64,000 bases of DNA from Allochromatium warmingii (GTDB lineage Bacteria; Pseudomonadota; Gammaproteobacteria; Chromatiales; Chromatiaceae), in NCBI RefSeq assembly GCF_900107145.1, contig NZ_FNOW01000005.1:35079-99078 (forward strand), given 5' to 3'. The notes beneath the pieces are model-generated. The model was not told where the DNA came from, did no database searches, and was given only the letters and a program-made list of their open reading frames with translations. The number at the start of each line of letters is the position of its first letter. The first letter of the stretch is position 1. The position numbers were made by a program, and so were the translations under genes. Below are positions 51,018-62,000 of the stretch, piece after piece.

Positions 51018-51413
51018 ATGAGTATGTCGGATCCGATTGCGGATATGCTGACACGCATCCGCAACGGCCAGCAGCGCGGTAAGATCACGATTGTGATGCC
51101 GTCTTCTAAGCAGAAAGTCGCGATTGCGAAGCTGCTGAAAGATGAAGGCTATATCGCTGATGCACTGGTCGAGACCAAGAGCGGCAAGCCCGAGCTGGTC
51201 ATCAAGCTGAAGTATTATCGCGGTAAGCCCGTGATCGAGTTCCTCAAGCGCGTTTCGCGCCCTGGACTGCGCATCTATCGTGGCAAGGACGAACTACCGA
51301 AGGTCTGGGCAGGACTGGGCATCGCTATCGTCTCCACCTCCAAAGGTCTGATGACCGACCGCGCCGCTCGTCAAGCGGGTCATGGCGGCGAGATCATCGC
51401 CTACGTCGCTTAA
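51018..51413 (+). CDS. rpsH: 30S ribosomal protein S8
   Basis: 131 residues (E. coli 130). It binds the central domain of 16S rRNA; in E. coli it also represses the spc operon at rpl[21 protein letters not shown] and [20 protein letters not shown] are conserved. The ATG has GGAGAAG upstream. It is set apart from rpsN by the repeat element. Confidence 0.97.
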   Translation: MSMSDPIADMLTRIRNGQQRGKITIVMPSSKQKVAIAKLLKDEGYIADALVETKSGKPELVIKLKYYRGKPVIEFLKRVSRPGLRIYRGKDELPKVWAGLGIAIVSTSKGLMTDRAARQAGHGGEIIAYVA

Positions 51414-51425
51414 GGGGAGACCAAG

Positions 51426-51959
51426 ATGTCACGCGTTGCAAAAGCTCCCATTAAGCTGCCGAAAGGCGTTACCGTCGCCATCACGGGTCAGGATGTGGCC
51501 GTTACTGGGCCGAAAGGAACCCTGAACTGGCTAGTTCATCCGACCGTGCGCGTTTGCGAAGAGAACGGCGAGATTCGCGTTGCCCCCGCTGAGGGTCAGA
51601 CCGAAGCTTGGGCGATGGCCGGTACCACCCGCGCCCTGCTCAACAATATGGTCATCGGCTGTAGCACGGGTTTTACGCGCAAGTTGACGCTGGTTGGCGT
51701 CGGCTATCGTGCGCAAGCCAAGGGCGATGTGCTCAATCTCAGCCTCGGCTTCTCCCATCCGGTCGATTATCCGGTGCCGCAGGGCATCACGATTGAGACC
51801 CCCAGTCAGACCGAAATTCTGGTATCCGGTGCGGATAAGCAGCAGGTCGGTCAGGTCGCCTCCGAGATTCGGGCCTATCGTCCGCCGGAGCCGTACAAGG
51901 GCAAGGGTGTTCGTTACGCGGACGAGAACGTCCTGCGTAAGGAAGCCAAGAAGAAATAA
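51426..51959 (+). CDS. rplF: 50S ribosomal protein L6
   Basis: 177 residues, equal to E. coli. It binds near the sarcin-ricin loop. Two repeated alpha/beta domains are visible; the C-terminal signature [20 protein letters not shown] is intact. It starts 12 bp after rpsH. Confidence 0.97.
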   Translation: MSRVAKAPIKLPKGVTVAITGQDVAVTGPKGTLNWLVHPTVRVCEENGEIRVAPAEGQTEAWAMAGTTRALLNNMVIGCSTGFTRKLTLVGVGYRAQAKGDVLNLSLGFSHPVDYPVPQGITIETPSQTEILVSGADKQQVGQVASEIRAYRPPEPYKGKGVRYADENVLRKEAKKK

Positions 51960-51971
51960 GGGGTCTCAACG

Positions 51972-52334
51972 ATGGACAAAAAACAGGCTCGTCTGCGTCG
52001 TGCGACGCGGGCACGCGCCAAGATTCGCGAGCTTGGCGTTTATCGGCTGTGCGTGCATCGCACGCCGCGCCATACTTACGCCCAGATCATCACGCCCAGC
52101 GAAAACGGCGACCGCGTGCTGGCCAGCGCCTCGACTGTCGAGAAAGCGTTAGCCGAGCAGATCGCGGGCAACAAGGCCAATATCACCGCTGCCACCGTGA
52201 TCGGCAAGGCGATTGCCGAGCGTGCCCTGGCCGCTGGTGTCGAGACGGTCGCGTTTGACCGCTCCGGCTTCCGTTATCACGGCCGTCTTAAGGCGCTGGC
52301 GGATGCCGCGCGTGAAGGCGGACTGAAATTCTAA
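51972..52334 (+). CDS. rplR: 50S ribosomal protein L18
   Basis: 120 residues (E. coli 117). It binds 5S rRNA with L5. [20 protein letters not shown] and the C-terminal [20 protein letters not shown] are typical. It starts 12 bp after rplF. Confidence 0.96.
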   Translation: MDKKQARLRRATRARAKIRELGVYRLCVHRTPRHTYAQIITPSENGDRVLASASTVEKALAEQIAGNKANITAATVIGKAIAERALAAGVETVAFDRSGFRYHGRLKALADAAREGGLKF

Positions 52335-52346
52335 GGGCGCGAATAC

Positions 52347-52853
52347 ATGGCAAACTTTAATCAAAAAACGGAAGGCGACGATCTGCTCGAAAAGCTGGTC
52401 GCCGTCAATCGTGTCGCCAAAGTGGTCAAGGGTGGCCGTCAGTTCGGCTTCGCAGCACTGACTGTGGTCGGCGATGGCAAGGGGCGGATCGGTTTTGGGC
52501 GCGGTAAGGCACGCGAGGTGCCGATTGCGATTCAAAAGGCGATGGAAAACGCCCGCAAAAATATGATCGAGGTCAAGCTTAACGGCACCACGCTGCAATA
52601 TCCGTTGCAGGGTAAGCACGGCGCGGCCAAGGTCTTTATGCAGCCGGCTTCCGAAGGTACCGGCATCATCGCCGGTGGCGCGATGCGTGCGGTGTTTGAG
52701 GTACTGGGCGTGCAAAACGTGCTCGCTAAGTGCATCGGCACCAATAACCCGATCAACGTTGTGCGTGCGACTGTCAACGGTCTGCGTGCCATGACCGATC
52801 CGGCGACCGTTGCCGCCAAGCGCGGCAAGAGCATCGACGAGATCCTGGGGTAA
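52347..52853 (+). CDS. rpsE: 30S ribosomal protein S5
   Basis: 168 residues (E. coli 167). It shapes the mRNA entry site and decoding fidelity. The loop [20 protein letters not shown] and [24 protein letters not shown] segment (here [10 protein letters not shown]) are conserved. It starts 12 bp after rplR and ends 3 bp before rpmD. Confidence 0.97.
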   Translation: MANFNQKTEGDDLLEKLVAVNRVAKVVKGGRQFGFAALTVVGDGKGRIGFGRGKAREVPIAIQKAMENARKNMIEVKLNGTTLQYPLQGKHGAAKVFMQPASEGTGIIAGGAMRAVFEVLGVQNVLAKCIGTNNPINVVRATVNGLRAMTDPATVAAKRGKSIDEILG

Positions 52854-52856
52854 GCG

Positions 52857-53048
52857 ATGTCCGACAAGAAAATGATGAAGGTCAAGCTGGTGCGCAGCAT
52901 TCATGGCCGCTTAGACAAGCATAAGGCCTGTGTGCGCGGTCTGGGTCTGCGTCGGATGCACCAAGTTGTCGCGGTCGAGGATACGCCCTGTACTCGTGGC
53001 ATGGTCAATGCCGTGCAGTACATGGTCAAGATCGTGGAGGAAGCCTGA
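52857..53048 (+). CDS. rpmD: 50S ribosomal protein L30
   Basis: 63 residues (E. coli 59). A small RNA-binding protein of the 50S subunit. [20 protein letters not shown] and [20 protein letters not shown] are diagnostic. Its last base overlaps the rplO ATG (TGATG). Confidence 0.95.
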   Translation: MSDKKMMKVKLVRSIHGRLDKHKACVRGLGLRRMHQVVAVEDTPCTRGMVNAVQYMVKIVEEA

Positions 53049-53482
53049 TGAAACTCAATGATCTACGGCCCGATCCGGGCAGTCGTCCTGATGCCAAGCG
53101 CGTCGGGCGCGGTATCGGCAGCGGCTTGGGCAAAACCTGCGGTCGCGGCCACAAAGGTCAAAAAGCCCGCGCTGGTGGTTTCCACAAAGTCGGCTTTGAG
53201 GGCGGTCAGATGCCCTTGCAGCGCCGTCTGCCGAAGGTCGGCTTCCGCTCGCGCAAGTCGCTGGAAAAAGATGAAGTGCGCTTAACCGAGCTGAATCTAG
53301 TTGCCGGCGATGTCGTCGATCTGGAGACACTGCGGGCGGCTGGCGTGCTTAACCGCGTTGTTAAAAACGTCAAGATCATCGCTTCTGGTACCGTCACCCG
53401 CGCCCTGACCATCCGTGGTCTGGGTGTGACTAAGGGCGCACGCGCTGCCATTGAAGCGGCTGGCGGCACGATCGAAGACTAA
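53048..53482 (+). CDS. rplO: 50S ribosomal protein L15
   Basis: 144 residues, equal to E. coli. It is a late 50S assembly protein. [20 protein letters not shown], the glycine-rich [20 protein letters not shown], and [18 protein letters not shown] are conserved. It starts in the rpmD stop codon. Confidence 0.97.
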   Translation: MKLNDLRPDPGSRPDAKRVGRGIGSGLGKTCGRGHKGQKARAGGFHKVGFEGGQMPLQRRLPKVGFRSRKSLEKDEVRLTELNLVAGDVVDLETLRAAGVLNRVVKNVKIIASGTVTRALTIRGLGVTKGARAAIEAAGGTIED

Positions 53483-53509
53483 CCGACTAACCACATAGGT
53501 TTGAGACGG

Positions 53510-54862
53510 ATGGCTAAACAAGCAGGATCGATGGCCGGGGCGCTCGGCGGGATGGGGCAGTTGACCGAATTGCGTCGGCGACTGCTGTTCCTGTTAGGAG
53601 CCTTGCTCGTTTACCGGATCGGCACCTTCATTCCGGTTCCCGGGGTGAATCCGGAGGCGTTAGCCATCCTCTTCGACCAAAATCAGGGTTCCATCCTCGA
53701 CATGTTTAACATGTTCTCCGGTGGTGCTCTGGAGCGTGCGAGTCTGTTCGCGCTCGGCGTCATGCCCTATATTTCGGCGTCCATCATCGTGCAGTTGATG
53801 ACCTCGGTGGTGCCGCAACTGGAACAGTTGAAAAAAGAGGGCGAAGCCGGGCGGCGCAAGATCACCCAATATACCCGCTATGGCACGGTGTTCTTGGCGA
53901 CCTTTCAAGCTATCGGCATCTCGATGGCGCTGCAAGGCCAGACCGCAGGCGGCTCGGCGCTGGTGGTGCATTCGGGCTTAGGTTTTGTGTTCACGGCGAC
54001 TGTATCGCTAGTAACCGGTACCATGTTTCTGATGTGGCTCGGCGAGCAGATCACCGAGCGCGGCATCGGCAACGGTATCTCGATGATTATCTTTGCCGGT
54101 ATTGTCGCCGGTCTACCCGCTGCACTCGGCGGCACGCTGGAACTGGCCCGCACCGGTGAGATGAATGCCCTAGCCGTGCTGGCGCTGTTTGCGATGGCAC
54201 TGGCGGTGACCGCCTTTGTGGTCTTCGTCGAACGCGGTCAGCGGCGGATCACGGTGAACTATGCACGCCGTCAGCAGGGGCGCAAGATGATGCAGGCGCA
54301 AAGCACGCATCTGCCGCTGAAGCTGAATATGGCGGGTGTCATTCCGCCGATTTTTGCTTCCAGCATCATCCTGTTTCCGGGTACGCTCGGGCAGTGGTTT
54401 GGCAGTAGCGAAGAGTGGCGCTGGATCGCGGATATCACCTCTAAGCTCGCGCCTGGTGAGCCGGTTTATGTGCTGCTGTATACGGCTGCGATTGTTTTCT
54501 TTTGTTTCTTCTATACTGCGTTGGTCTTCAACGCGAAAGAAACGGCGGATAATCTCAAGCGGTCGGGAGCCTTTATTCCGGGCATCCGTCCGGGCGAGCA
54601 GACGGCTAAGTATATTGATGGCGTGATGACACGTCTGACTGCTGCCGGTGCCATTTACATTACCGCCGTTTGTCTGCTGCCGGAGTTCCTGATCGTCGGC
54701 TATAACGTGCCCTTCTATTTTGGCGGCACCTCGCTGCTGATTGTGGTTGTGGTGGTCATGGACTTCATGGCCCAGGTGCAAGCACATCTGATGTCGCACC
54801 AGTATGAAGGGCTGATGAAAAAAGCCAATCTGAAGGCTCCGGGCGGCGGACTGCTGCGCTGA
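53510..54862 (+). CDS. secY: SecY, protein translocase channel subunit
   Basis: 450 residues (E. coli 443) with ten membrane helices. [20 protein letters not shown] starts TM1, and the plug/TM2a region [23 protein letters not shown] is conserved. [20 protein letters not shown] lies in the TM7 region and [20 protein letters not shown] is cytoplasmic loop C5, where SecA and ribosomes bind. ATG 53510 was preferred to TTG 53501. It follows rplO by 27 bp. Confidence 0.97.
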   Translation: MAKQAGSMAGALGGMGQLTELRRRLLFLLGALLVYRIGTFIPVPGVNPEALAILFDQNQGSILDMFNMFSGGALERASLFALGVMPYISASIIVQLMTSVVPQLEQLKKEGEAGRRKITQYTRYGTVFLATFQAIGISMALQGQTAGGSALVVHSGLGFVFTATVSLVTGTMFLMWLGEQITERGIGNGISMIIFAGIVAGLPAALGGTLELARTGEMNALAVLALFAMALAVTAFVVFVERGQRRITVNYARRQQGRKMMQAQSTHLPLKLNMAGVIPPIFASSIILFPGTLGQWFGSSEEWRWIADITSKLAPGEPVYVLLYTAAIVFFCFFYTALVFNAKETADNLKRSGAFIPGIRPGEQTAKYIDGVMTRLTAAGAIYITAVCLLPEFLIVGYNVPFYFGGTSLLIVVVVVMDFMAQVQAHLMSHQYEGLMKKANLKAPGGGLLR

Positions 54863-54903
54863 GGCCGTCAACACATATCTTAAGTAGACCGCGTTCAGCG
54901 CGG

Positions 54904-54933
54904 CGACCGTCCGGAGTCGCTCTCGGACGGTCG
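54904..54933 (+). terminator. Strong hairpin between secY and rpmJ
   Basis: CGACCGTCCG (54904-54913) and CGGACGGTCG (54924-54933) form a perfect 10-bp GC-rich stem with a 10-base loop. Only GTTCATT follows, so it is a weak intrinsic terminator at best; it may serve for mRNA processing or attenuation between spc and alpha parts. Confidence 0.5.
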
Positions 54934-54986
54934 GTTCATTACACACACCGCCTATCATACGTGGACGCGGTTTGGGAGAGAAAAAC

Positions 54987-55100
54987 ATGAAAGTGCGTGC
55001 ATCCGTCAAAAAGCTGTGCAGAAACTGCCGAATTATTCGGCGCAATGGTTCGGTACGTGTGATCTGTACGGATCCACGTCACAAACAGCGCCAAGGTTGA
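54987..55100 (+). CDS. rpmJ: 50S ribosomal protein L36 (zinc-binding type)
   Basis: 37 residues (E. coli 38). [20 protein letters not shown] and then [17 protein letters not shown] can be read directly. The zinc ligands Cys11, Cys14, Cys27 and His32 are all present, so this is the C+ form. GGGAGAG lies 6 bp upstream of the ATG. It sits between secY and rpsM as in E. coli. Confidence 0.96.
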   Translation: MKVRASVKKLCRNCRIIRRNGSVRVICTDPRHKQRQG

Positions 55101-55111
55101 TTGAGACTTGG

Positions 55112-55139
55112 TTGACCTGAACAAACTGTTTGATATACT
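55112..55139 (+). promoter_or_regulatory. Predicted sigma70 promoter of the alpha operon
   Basis: TTGACC at 55112-55117 and TATACT at 55134-55139 have a 16-bp spacer, giving a start near 55146, about 40 bases before rpsM. It would supply rpsM-rpsK-rpsD-rpoA-rplQ independently of spc read-through. Confidence 0.75.
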
Positions 55140-55184
55140 GCGCGGTTTACCCGCTGAGCATTTAGGACTAAGGGGTTCGTAAAC

Positions 55185-55541
<357 letters not shown>

Positions 55542-55579
55542 GCGCCTCGCGCTCGCCCAGATGAGCTGGATTACGTCGA

Positions 55580-55969
55580 ATGGCTAAACCGATTCGCAAC
55601 ACAAAGAAAAAGATCAAAAAGCAGGTGGCGGATGGGATCGCCCACGTCCACGCCTCTTTTAATAACACCATCATTACCATCACTGACCGACAGGGCAATG
55701 CGTTAGCTTGGGCCACCTCCGGCGGTTCGGGTTTTCGTGGCTCGCGCAAGAGCACACCGTTCGCCGCGCAGGTCGCCGCCGACAAGGCTGGCCAAGCCGC
55801 GAAAGAATACGGTTTGCGTAACTTGGATGTCAACGTCAAGGGGCCGGGGCCGGGCCGTGAGTCTGCCGTGCGTGCGCTCAATAATGCCGGGTTCAAGATC
55901 ACCAGCATCACTGACGTGACGCCCATCCCGCACAACGGCTGCCGCCCGCCCAAGAAGCGGCGCGTCTAA
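55580..55969 (+). CDS. rpsK: 30S ribosomal protein S11
   Basis: 129 residues, equal to E. coli. It is on the 30S platform near the E site. [40 protein letters not shown] and the C-terminal [18 protein letters not shown] are conserved. It starts 38 bp after rpsM. Confidence 0.97.
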   Translation: MAKPIRNTKKKIKKQVADGIAHVHASFNNTIITITDRQGNALAWATSGGSGFRGSRKSTPFAAQVAADKAGQAAKEYGLRNLDVNVKGPGPGRESAVRALNNAGFKITSITDVTPIPHNGCRPPKKRRV

Positions 55970-55996
55970 CGGCCCGACAGTTCAACAGGAAGACAC

Positions 55997-56617
55997 ATGG
56001 CACGTTACATAGGCCCGACCTGCAAGCTGGCGCGGCGCGAAGGGGTAGACCTTTCGCTCAAAAGCCGCGTGCGTTCGCTCGATACCAAATGCAAGCTCGA
56101 CAAGCAGCCCGGCCAAATGGCCGAACGCCGCCGTCGCCTTTCCGATTACGGCGTGCAGTTGCGCGAAAAGCAGAAAGTGCGCCGGATTTACGGAGTGCTA
56201 GAGCGCCAGTTCCGCAACTATTACAAAAAAGCCGCGCAGTCGAAGGGCGCAACGGGTGAGAACCTGTTGCAGCTTCTGGAGCGGCGGCTTGATAACGTCG
56301 TGTACCGGATGGGCTTTGGGGCGACCCGCGCTGAAGCGCGTCAGCTCGTCAGTCACAAGAGCATTCTGGTCAACGGCCGTATTGTCAACATTCCGTCCTA
56401 TCAGGTCGGTGCTGACGATCATGTTGAAGTACGTGAGCCAGCCAAGAAGCAGTTGCGCGTGCAAAATGCGATGGCATTAGCCGAGCAGTATGGCTTTCCG
56501 GATTGGGTCGAGGTCGATAGCAAGGGTCTAAAAGGCGTATTTAAGCGCATTCCAGACCGTTCGGATCTGCCAGCCGACATCAATGAATCGCTGATCGTCG
56601 AGCTGTACTCCAAGTAA
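55997..56617 (+). CDS. rpsD: 30S ribosomal protein S4
   Basis: 206 residues, equal to E. coli. It begins 30S assembly and, in E. coli, represses the alpha operon. [20 protein letters not shown] opens the protein; the S4 RNA-binding domain includes [20 protein letters not shown]. It starts 27 bp after rpsK. Confidence 0.97.
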   Translation: MARYIGPTCKLARREGVDLSLKSRVRSLDTKCKLDKQPGQMAERRRRLSDYGVQLREKQKVRRIYGVLERQFRNYYKKAAQSKGATGENLLQLLERRLDNVVYRMGFGATRAEARQLVSHKSILVNGRIVNIPSYQVGADDHVEVREPAKKQLRVQNAMALAEQYGFPDWVEVDSKGLKGVFKRIPDRSDLPADINESLIVELYSK

Positions 56618-56639
56618 GGAGCATCCTGAGAGGCACTGA

Positions 56640-57653
56640 ATGACTGACGCTATTGGCGAATTTCTCAAACCGCGCATCGTCAGGGTCGAATCGGTTGACG
56701 GTAACCTGCGTCATGCGCGGATTTCGCTTGAACCACTCGAACGCGGTTTCGGCCACACGCTCGGCAACGCGCTGCGGCGGATCTTGCTGTCGTCGATGGA
56801 CGGGTACGCCGTAACGGAAGTCGAGATCCAGGGCGTGCTGCATGAGTACACCACGCTGGAGGGGGTGCAGGAAGATGTGCTCGAAATCCTGCTCAACCTC
56901 AAGCAACTGGCGATCACGCTCAATGGCAAAGATGAGGCGATCTTTGCTCTGAGCAAGCGCGGCCCGGGGCCAGTGAAAGCCAGCGATATTGCGATTGACC
57001 ATTCGGCTGAGATCGCAAATCCGGAGCTGGTGATTGCCAATCTGACGGCAGCCACCGAGTTGAGCATGACGTTGACCGTGCGGCGCGGACGTGGCTATGA
57101 GCCAGCCAGTCAGCGCGAACTCGATGGTACGGAAGATCGGCCTATCGGCAAGCTACCAATCGACGCTTCGTTTAGTCCAGTGCGGCGCGTGGCCATCGAG
57201 GTACAGTCGGCGCGGGTTGAGCAGCGCACCGATCTCGACCGGTTGGTGATCGATCTGGAAACCAGCGGCACCATTGATCCGAAGGAAAGTATCCAGCGGG
57301 CCGCGACCATTCTGCGCGATCAGTTATCGAGCTTCGTCGCCCTAGAAGGGACGGCACCGGCTGAAACCCTGCTGCCCGAGACCCGCGACGAGTCGCCGTA
57401 TGATCCGATTCTGTTGCGGCCAGTCGATGATTTGGAGCTGACGGTGCGTTCGGCGAATTGTCTCAAGGCCGAAAACATCTATTTGATTGGCGATCTGATT
57501 CAGCGCACCGAGGTCGAGTTGCTCAAAACGCCTAATTTGGGCAAAAAGTCGCTCACTGAGATTAAGGACGTGCTGGCCACTCGCGGGTTGTCACTCGGGA
57601 TGCGGCTGGAAAATTGGCCGCCCGACAACATCGCCGAACTCAGTATTCGCTAA
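56640..57653 (+). CDS. rpoA: RNA polymerase alpha subunit
   Basis: 337 residues (E. coli 329). The N-terminal dimerisation domain includes [21 protein letters not shown] flexible linker (about 235-255) precedes the C-terminal domain, with [20 protein letters not shown] containing the UP-element/activator contact arginine and [20 protein letters not shown]. It starts 22 bp after rpsD. Confidence 0.97.
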   Translation: MTDAIGEFLKPRIVRVESVDGNLRHARISLEPLERGFGHTLGNALRRILLSSMDGYAVTEVEIQGVLHEYTTLEGVQEDVLEILLNLKQLAITLNGKDEAIFALSKRGPGPVKASDIAIDHSAEIANPELVIANLTAATELSMTLTVRRGRGYEPASQRELDGTEDRPIGKLPIDASFSPVRRVAIEVQSARVEQRTDLDRLVIDLETSGTIDPKESIQRAATILRDQLSSFVALEGTAPAETLLPETRDESPYDPILLRPVDDLELTVRSANCLKAENIYLIGDLIQRTEVELLKTPNLGKKSLTEIKDVLATRGLSLGMRLENWPPDNIAELSIR

Positions 57654-57736
57654 GGCTGATGCGTGGATCCTGTGTCGATCCGCGCCAGCCGACCCCTGTC
57701 ATCTAACGCTTTAACGATTATTTTAGGATCAGGATC

Positions 57737-58129
57737 ATGCGTCACCGCAAAGCCGGAAGGCAACTGAATCGCACCAGCTCGCACCGCGAAGCCATGTTCC
57801 GCAACATGGCCGCTTCGCTGTTTCGTCATGAGCTGATTAAGACCACACTGCCGAAGGCGAAAGAACTGCGTCGTGTTGCTGAGCCTTTGATCACCCTAGC
57901 GAAGACGGACTCAGTTCACAAGCGCCGTTTGGCGTTTGCTCGTCTGCGCGACAAAGAGGTTGTCGGCAAGTTGTTTGTTGAACTTGGGCCACGTTATCAG
58001 AGCCGCCCAGGTGGGTATCTGCGTATCCTGAAGTGCGGCTATCGTCACAGTGACGCAGCACCGATGGCGTATGTCGAGCTGGTTGATCGCCCAGAACAGG
58101 CAACGGCATTCGAGGACGACGCGGATTGA
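57737..58129 (+). CDS. rplQ: 50S ribosomal protein L17
   Basis: 130 residues (E. coli 127). It lies at the tunnel exit side of 50[21 protein letters not shown] and [20 protein letters not shown] are diagnostic. It closes the str-S10-spc-alpha array and is followed 34 bp later by a strong terminator. Confidence 0.97.
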   Translation: MRHRKAGRQLNRTSSHREAMFRNMAASLFRHELIKTTLPKAKELRRVAEPLITLAKTDSVHKRRLAFARLRDKEVVGKLFVELGPRYQSRPGGYLRILKCGYRHSDAAPMAYVELVDRPEQATAFEDDAD

Positions 58130-58162
58130 TGGCGTTGTTTTAAGCCGTGCCTGAGTGCGACG

Positions 58163-58189
58163 AAAGCCGAGCAAATGCTCGGCTTTTTT
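58163..58189 (+). terminator. Intrinsic terminator of the ribosomal array
   Basis: AAAGCCGAGC-AAAT-GCTCGGCTTT followed by TTT gives a 10-bp stem with a U tract (58184-58189). It ends the 18-kb ribosomal transcript after rplQ. Confidence 0.93.
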
Positions 58190-58242
58190 GTGTCTGCTTG
58201 ATTGGGTTGGATTGCAAAGAACGGTGAACCGCAATTGCCACG

Positions 58243-58977
58243 ATGAATATCAAACGCATCTTGCTTGCGACCGATTTTGGCGCAGATTTGTATGTCGGGC
58301 AGATACAGGCGCGTTTACATGCGCACCTGCCCAATTTGCCCTGTATTGGTTTGATGCAGGATTTACCACCGTTTCGGCCAGATGTGGCCGCTTATCTGCT
58401 GCCGGCGCTGTTGCGTGATCTACCGCGTGATTCGCTGGTGCTCGGTATTGTTGATCCCGGGGTCGGCGGTGCGCGAGCGGGGCTGCTGATGCGGGCAGAT
58501 GGTCAGTGGTTGATTGGGCCAGATAATGGGGTGTTGGCGCTGGTGGCGCGACGTGCTGACGATGCCGCTGTATGGCGGATCGGTTGGCAGCCGGAGCAGA
58601 TGTCAGCGAGTTTTCACGGACGCGATTGGTTTGCACCAGCGGCAGTGCGCTTGGTTGTGGGTGAAGATTTGGCGTTAGCGCCGTTGGCACGCGCTGATCT
58701 GATCGGCGCAGACTGGCCGGATGAGCGGGCGGTGATTGTCTATGTCGATCATTTCGGCAATTTGATGACGGGGATACGTGCGGCGAGCGTAGCGGCTGAG
58801 ACAGAATTGCGGGTTCGCGGTCAATTGCTGCCCAGTGCGCGGACGTTTTGCGCGGTCGCGCCGGGGCAGGCGTTTTGGTATGAAAATGCGCTGGGGTTAA
58901 TTGAGATTGCGGTTAATCAAGGATCGGCAACCCGACAGCTTGCGTTAGGGGTGGGCGATGGGGTTGAGATTGGCTGA
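58243..58977 (+). CDS. SAM hydroxide adenosyltransferase / SAM hydrolase (DUF62 family)
   Basis: 244 residues. The DUF62 (SAM-dependent chlorinase/fluorinase-like) family motifs are ATDFGADLYVGQIQA at the start, LGIVDPGVGGARAGL, IGPDNGVLALVA, FHGRDWFAPAAVRL and VIVYVDHFGNLMTG in the C-terminal barrel. Characterised bacterial members split S-adenosylmethionine to adenosine and methionine with water; true halogenases are rare and restricted. It stands alone after the rplQ terminator. The biological role of the family is not settled. The adjacent methyltransferase also uses SAM, but a link is not shown. Confidence 0.88.
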   Translation: MNIKRILLATDFGADLYVGQIQARLHAHLPNLPCIGLMQDLPPFRPDVAAYLLPALLRDLPRDSLVLGIVDPGVGGARAGLLMRADGQWLIGPDNGVLALVARRADDAAVWRIGWQPEQMSASFHGRDWFAPAAVRLVVGEDLALAPLARADLIGADWPDERAVIVYVDHFGNLMTGIRAASVAAETELRVRGQLLPSARTFCAVAPGQAFWYENALGLIEIAVNQGSATRQLALGVGDGVEIG

Positions 58978-59016
58978 AGTTGCTGTTTAAAAGCCACCTA
59001 ACAACTTGAAAATAGC

Positions 59017-62000
59017 ATGACGGAATTTCGTGATATGTCCTCGATTGATACCACTGACACCACCGCTCCCGAAGCCGTTGATGCCTTCATCGCCCGTTGG
59101 GGAGCGGTGCAGAGCAAAGGCGGCAACGAAACCGCGAATCTGCAACCGTTCATCATTGAGTTGTGTGAACTGCTCGATCTGCCGCGCCCCGATGTGGCGG
59201 GTTCGCAGCACACTGACAATGCGTATGTATTCGAGCGCAAGCTAACCGAATATTTTGCCGATGGCGGTCAGACACCGCGCAAGGTGGACTGTTATCGGCG
59301 GGCGTGTTTTGTGCTCGAAGGTAAGGACACTGGCAAAACGGTCGGCAGCGGCGGTTGGGATACGGCGATTCTCAAGGCGCGTCAGCAGGCCGAGAACTAT
59401 GTGCGCTGTTTGCCGCCGGAGGAGGGGCGACCGCCGTTTATCATCATCGCTGATGTCGGGCGGGCGTTGACGCTCTATGCCGAGTTCAGTTGTACCGGCG
59501 GGAATTATGTCGCCTTTCCCGATCCGCGCAGTCATACGATCACGTTGGAGCAGTTGCGCGATCCGCTGATGCGTGAGCGATTGCGGTTAGTGTGGCTGGA
59601 TCCGTTGCGACTTGATCCGACGCGCTATGCTGGTCAGGTGACTCGCGGAATCGCCGATCAGTTAGCGCGGTTGGCGAAATCGCTGGAAGAGGAGAGCGGG
59701 CAGGAGCCGGAAGCGGTGGCCAGCTTTTTGATGCGCTGTTTGTTTACGATGTTTGCGCAGAATGTCGGGCTGTTGCCGGAGCGCAGTTTTACGGCGTTAT
59801 TGGAGCGGTTGCAGGTCAAGCCGGAGTCATTCGCACCGCAGTTACGCAGTCTGTGGCTGACCATGAATACGGGTGGATTTGCTCCGGCGTTGGATGTCGA
59901 GGTGTTGCAATTTAATGGCGGGTTATTTGCCGATCCGCAGGTGATCGCGCTGAATGCCGCACAGATTGGGCAGTTGTTAGAGGCGGCGCGGGCCGATTGG
60001 CGGCATGTGGAACCGGCGATTTTCGGCACGCTGTTAGAACGGGCGCTCAATCCGCGTGAGCGGCATAAGCTGGGAGCGCATTATACGCCGCGTGCCTATG
60101 TCGAGCGATTGGTGTGGCCGACGGTGATTGAGCCGTTGCGGGCCGAGTGGATGGAGACACAGAGCGCGGTGCTGGCGTGTGAACGCGAAGGCAAGCGCAA
60201 AGACGCGATTGCCGAGCTACGGGCGTTTCATCAACAGTTGTGTACAACACGCATTCTCGATCCGGCCTGTGGCAGTGGCAATTTTCTCTATGTCGCTTTT
60301 GAACACATGAAGCGGCTGGAAAGCGAGGTGCTGGAAACTTTGAGCGGTTTGCTTAAAGCGCGGGCGTTTGATTTAAAAGGCTTGACCGTCGATCCGCGTC
60401 AATTTCTCGGCTTGGAAATCAATCCGCGTGCGGCGCGAATTGCTGAAATGGTGTTATGGATCGGCTATTTACAATGGCATTTCCGCACCTATGGCGCGGT
60501 GAATCCGCCAACGCCGGTATTACGCGATGCGCACAATATTCAGCATCAAGATGCGCTGATTGAATATGACGCGGTGGAGCCGCTCCGTGATGCGCACGGT
60601 CAGCCAGTGACGCGCTGGGATGGGATGACGAAAAAAATCAGCGCGACCACCGGCGAGCTGATTCCCGATGACGCAGCGCAGGTGGCGCAGGTGCGCTATG
60701 TCCAGCCGCGTCGGGCGGCGTGGCCGGAAGCGGATTACATCGTCGGCAATCCGCCGTTTATTGGCGCGGCGACGATGCGCGGGACATTGGGTGATGGGTA
60801 TGTCGAGGCGGTGCGCGGAACTTGGCCGGAGGTGCCCGAATCGGCGGATTTCGTGATGTATTGGTGGCATCTCGCGGCAGAAGCGGTACGTGCAGGACGG
60901 GCAAAACGCTTTGGGTTTATCACCACCAATTCGATTCGGCAGACGTTTAATCGGCGCGTGATTCAGGCGCAGTTAGCCGCACAACCGCCGCTGGCGCTGA
61001 CCTTTGCGATTCCCGATCATCCCTGGGTCGATGCGGCAGATGGGGCGGCGGTGCGGATTGCGATGACGGCGGGAATCGCGGGCGAATGTGAGGGGCGATT
61101 GCTTCAGGTGCGCTCAGAACACGCGAGCGATGCCGATGCCGTCCAGATCGCGCTACAGGAGCGGTCGGGGCGGATTTTTGCCGATTTGACGATTGGGGCG
61201 AATGTGGCGGGCGCACAGCCGTTGCGGGCTAATCAGAACGTCAGTCAACGCGGATTCGAGCTTGGCAATGCTGGTTTTATCGTGACGGCTGAAGAAGCTG
61301 CTGCGCTGGGACTAGGGCGCATGGTTGAACTCGAACGCTTTATTCGCAGTTATCGCAATGGCCGCGATCTGACCGATAAACCGCGTGGTGTCATGGCTAT
61401 CGATCTGTTCGGATTAACAGTTGAGATCGTGCGCGAGCGTTTTCCTGAAGTCTATCAATGGCTATTAGAGCGAGTTAAACCTGAACGCGAGCAAAACCGC
61501 GATCCTCGATTACAGCGTCAATGGTGGCTACATCGGCGATCCCGCGAAGATTTGCGTAATATGCTTGCTGGACTACCGCGCTATATCGCTACAGTTGAAA
61601 CAACAAAGCATCGAATTTTTCAATTTCTCGATGCCGCGATTTTGCCGGATAACATGCTGGTTAATATCGCCAGCGATGAGGCGTTTATTCTTGGGATATT
61701 ATCAAGCCGCGTGCATGTTATCTGGGCGCTTGCGACAGGTGGCACACTTGAGAATCGTCCGCGCTATAACAAAACGCTTTGCTTTGAAACCTTCCCTTTC
61801 CCCGACGCGACTGTTGAGCAAATCGCCACCATCCGCGATCTAGCCGAACAACTCGACGCCCACCGCAAGCGCCAGCAAGCCGCGCATCCGGATCTGACCC
61901 TAACCGCGATGTACAACGTCCTCGAAAAACTCCGCGCTGGCGAGGAACTCAACGCCAAAGACAAGATCATCCACGCTCACGGCCTGACCTCGGTGCTCGC

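Noticed and set aside
54170..55045. Minus-strand frame opposite secY and rpmJ
   Set aside because: Antisense of a convincing SecY and L36; composition is Arg/His-rich shadow type.
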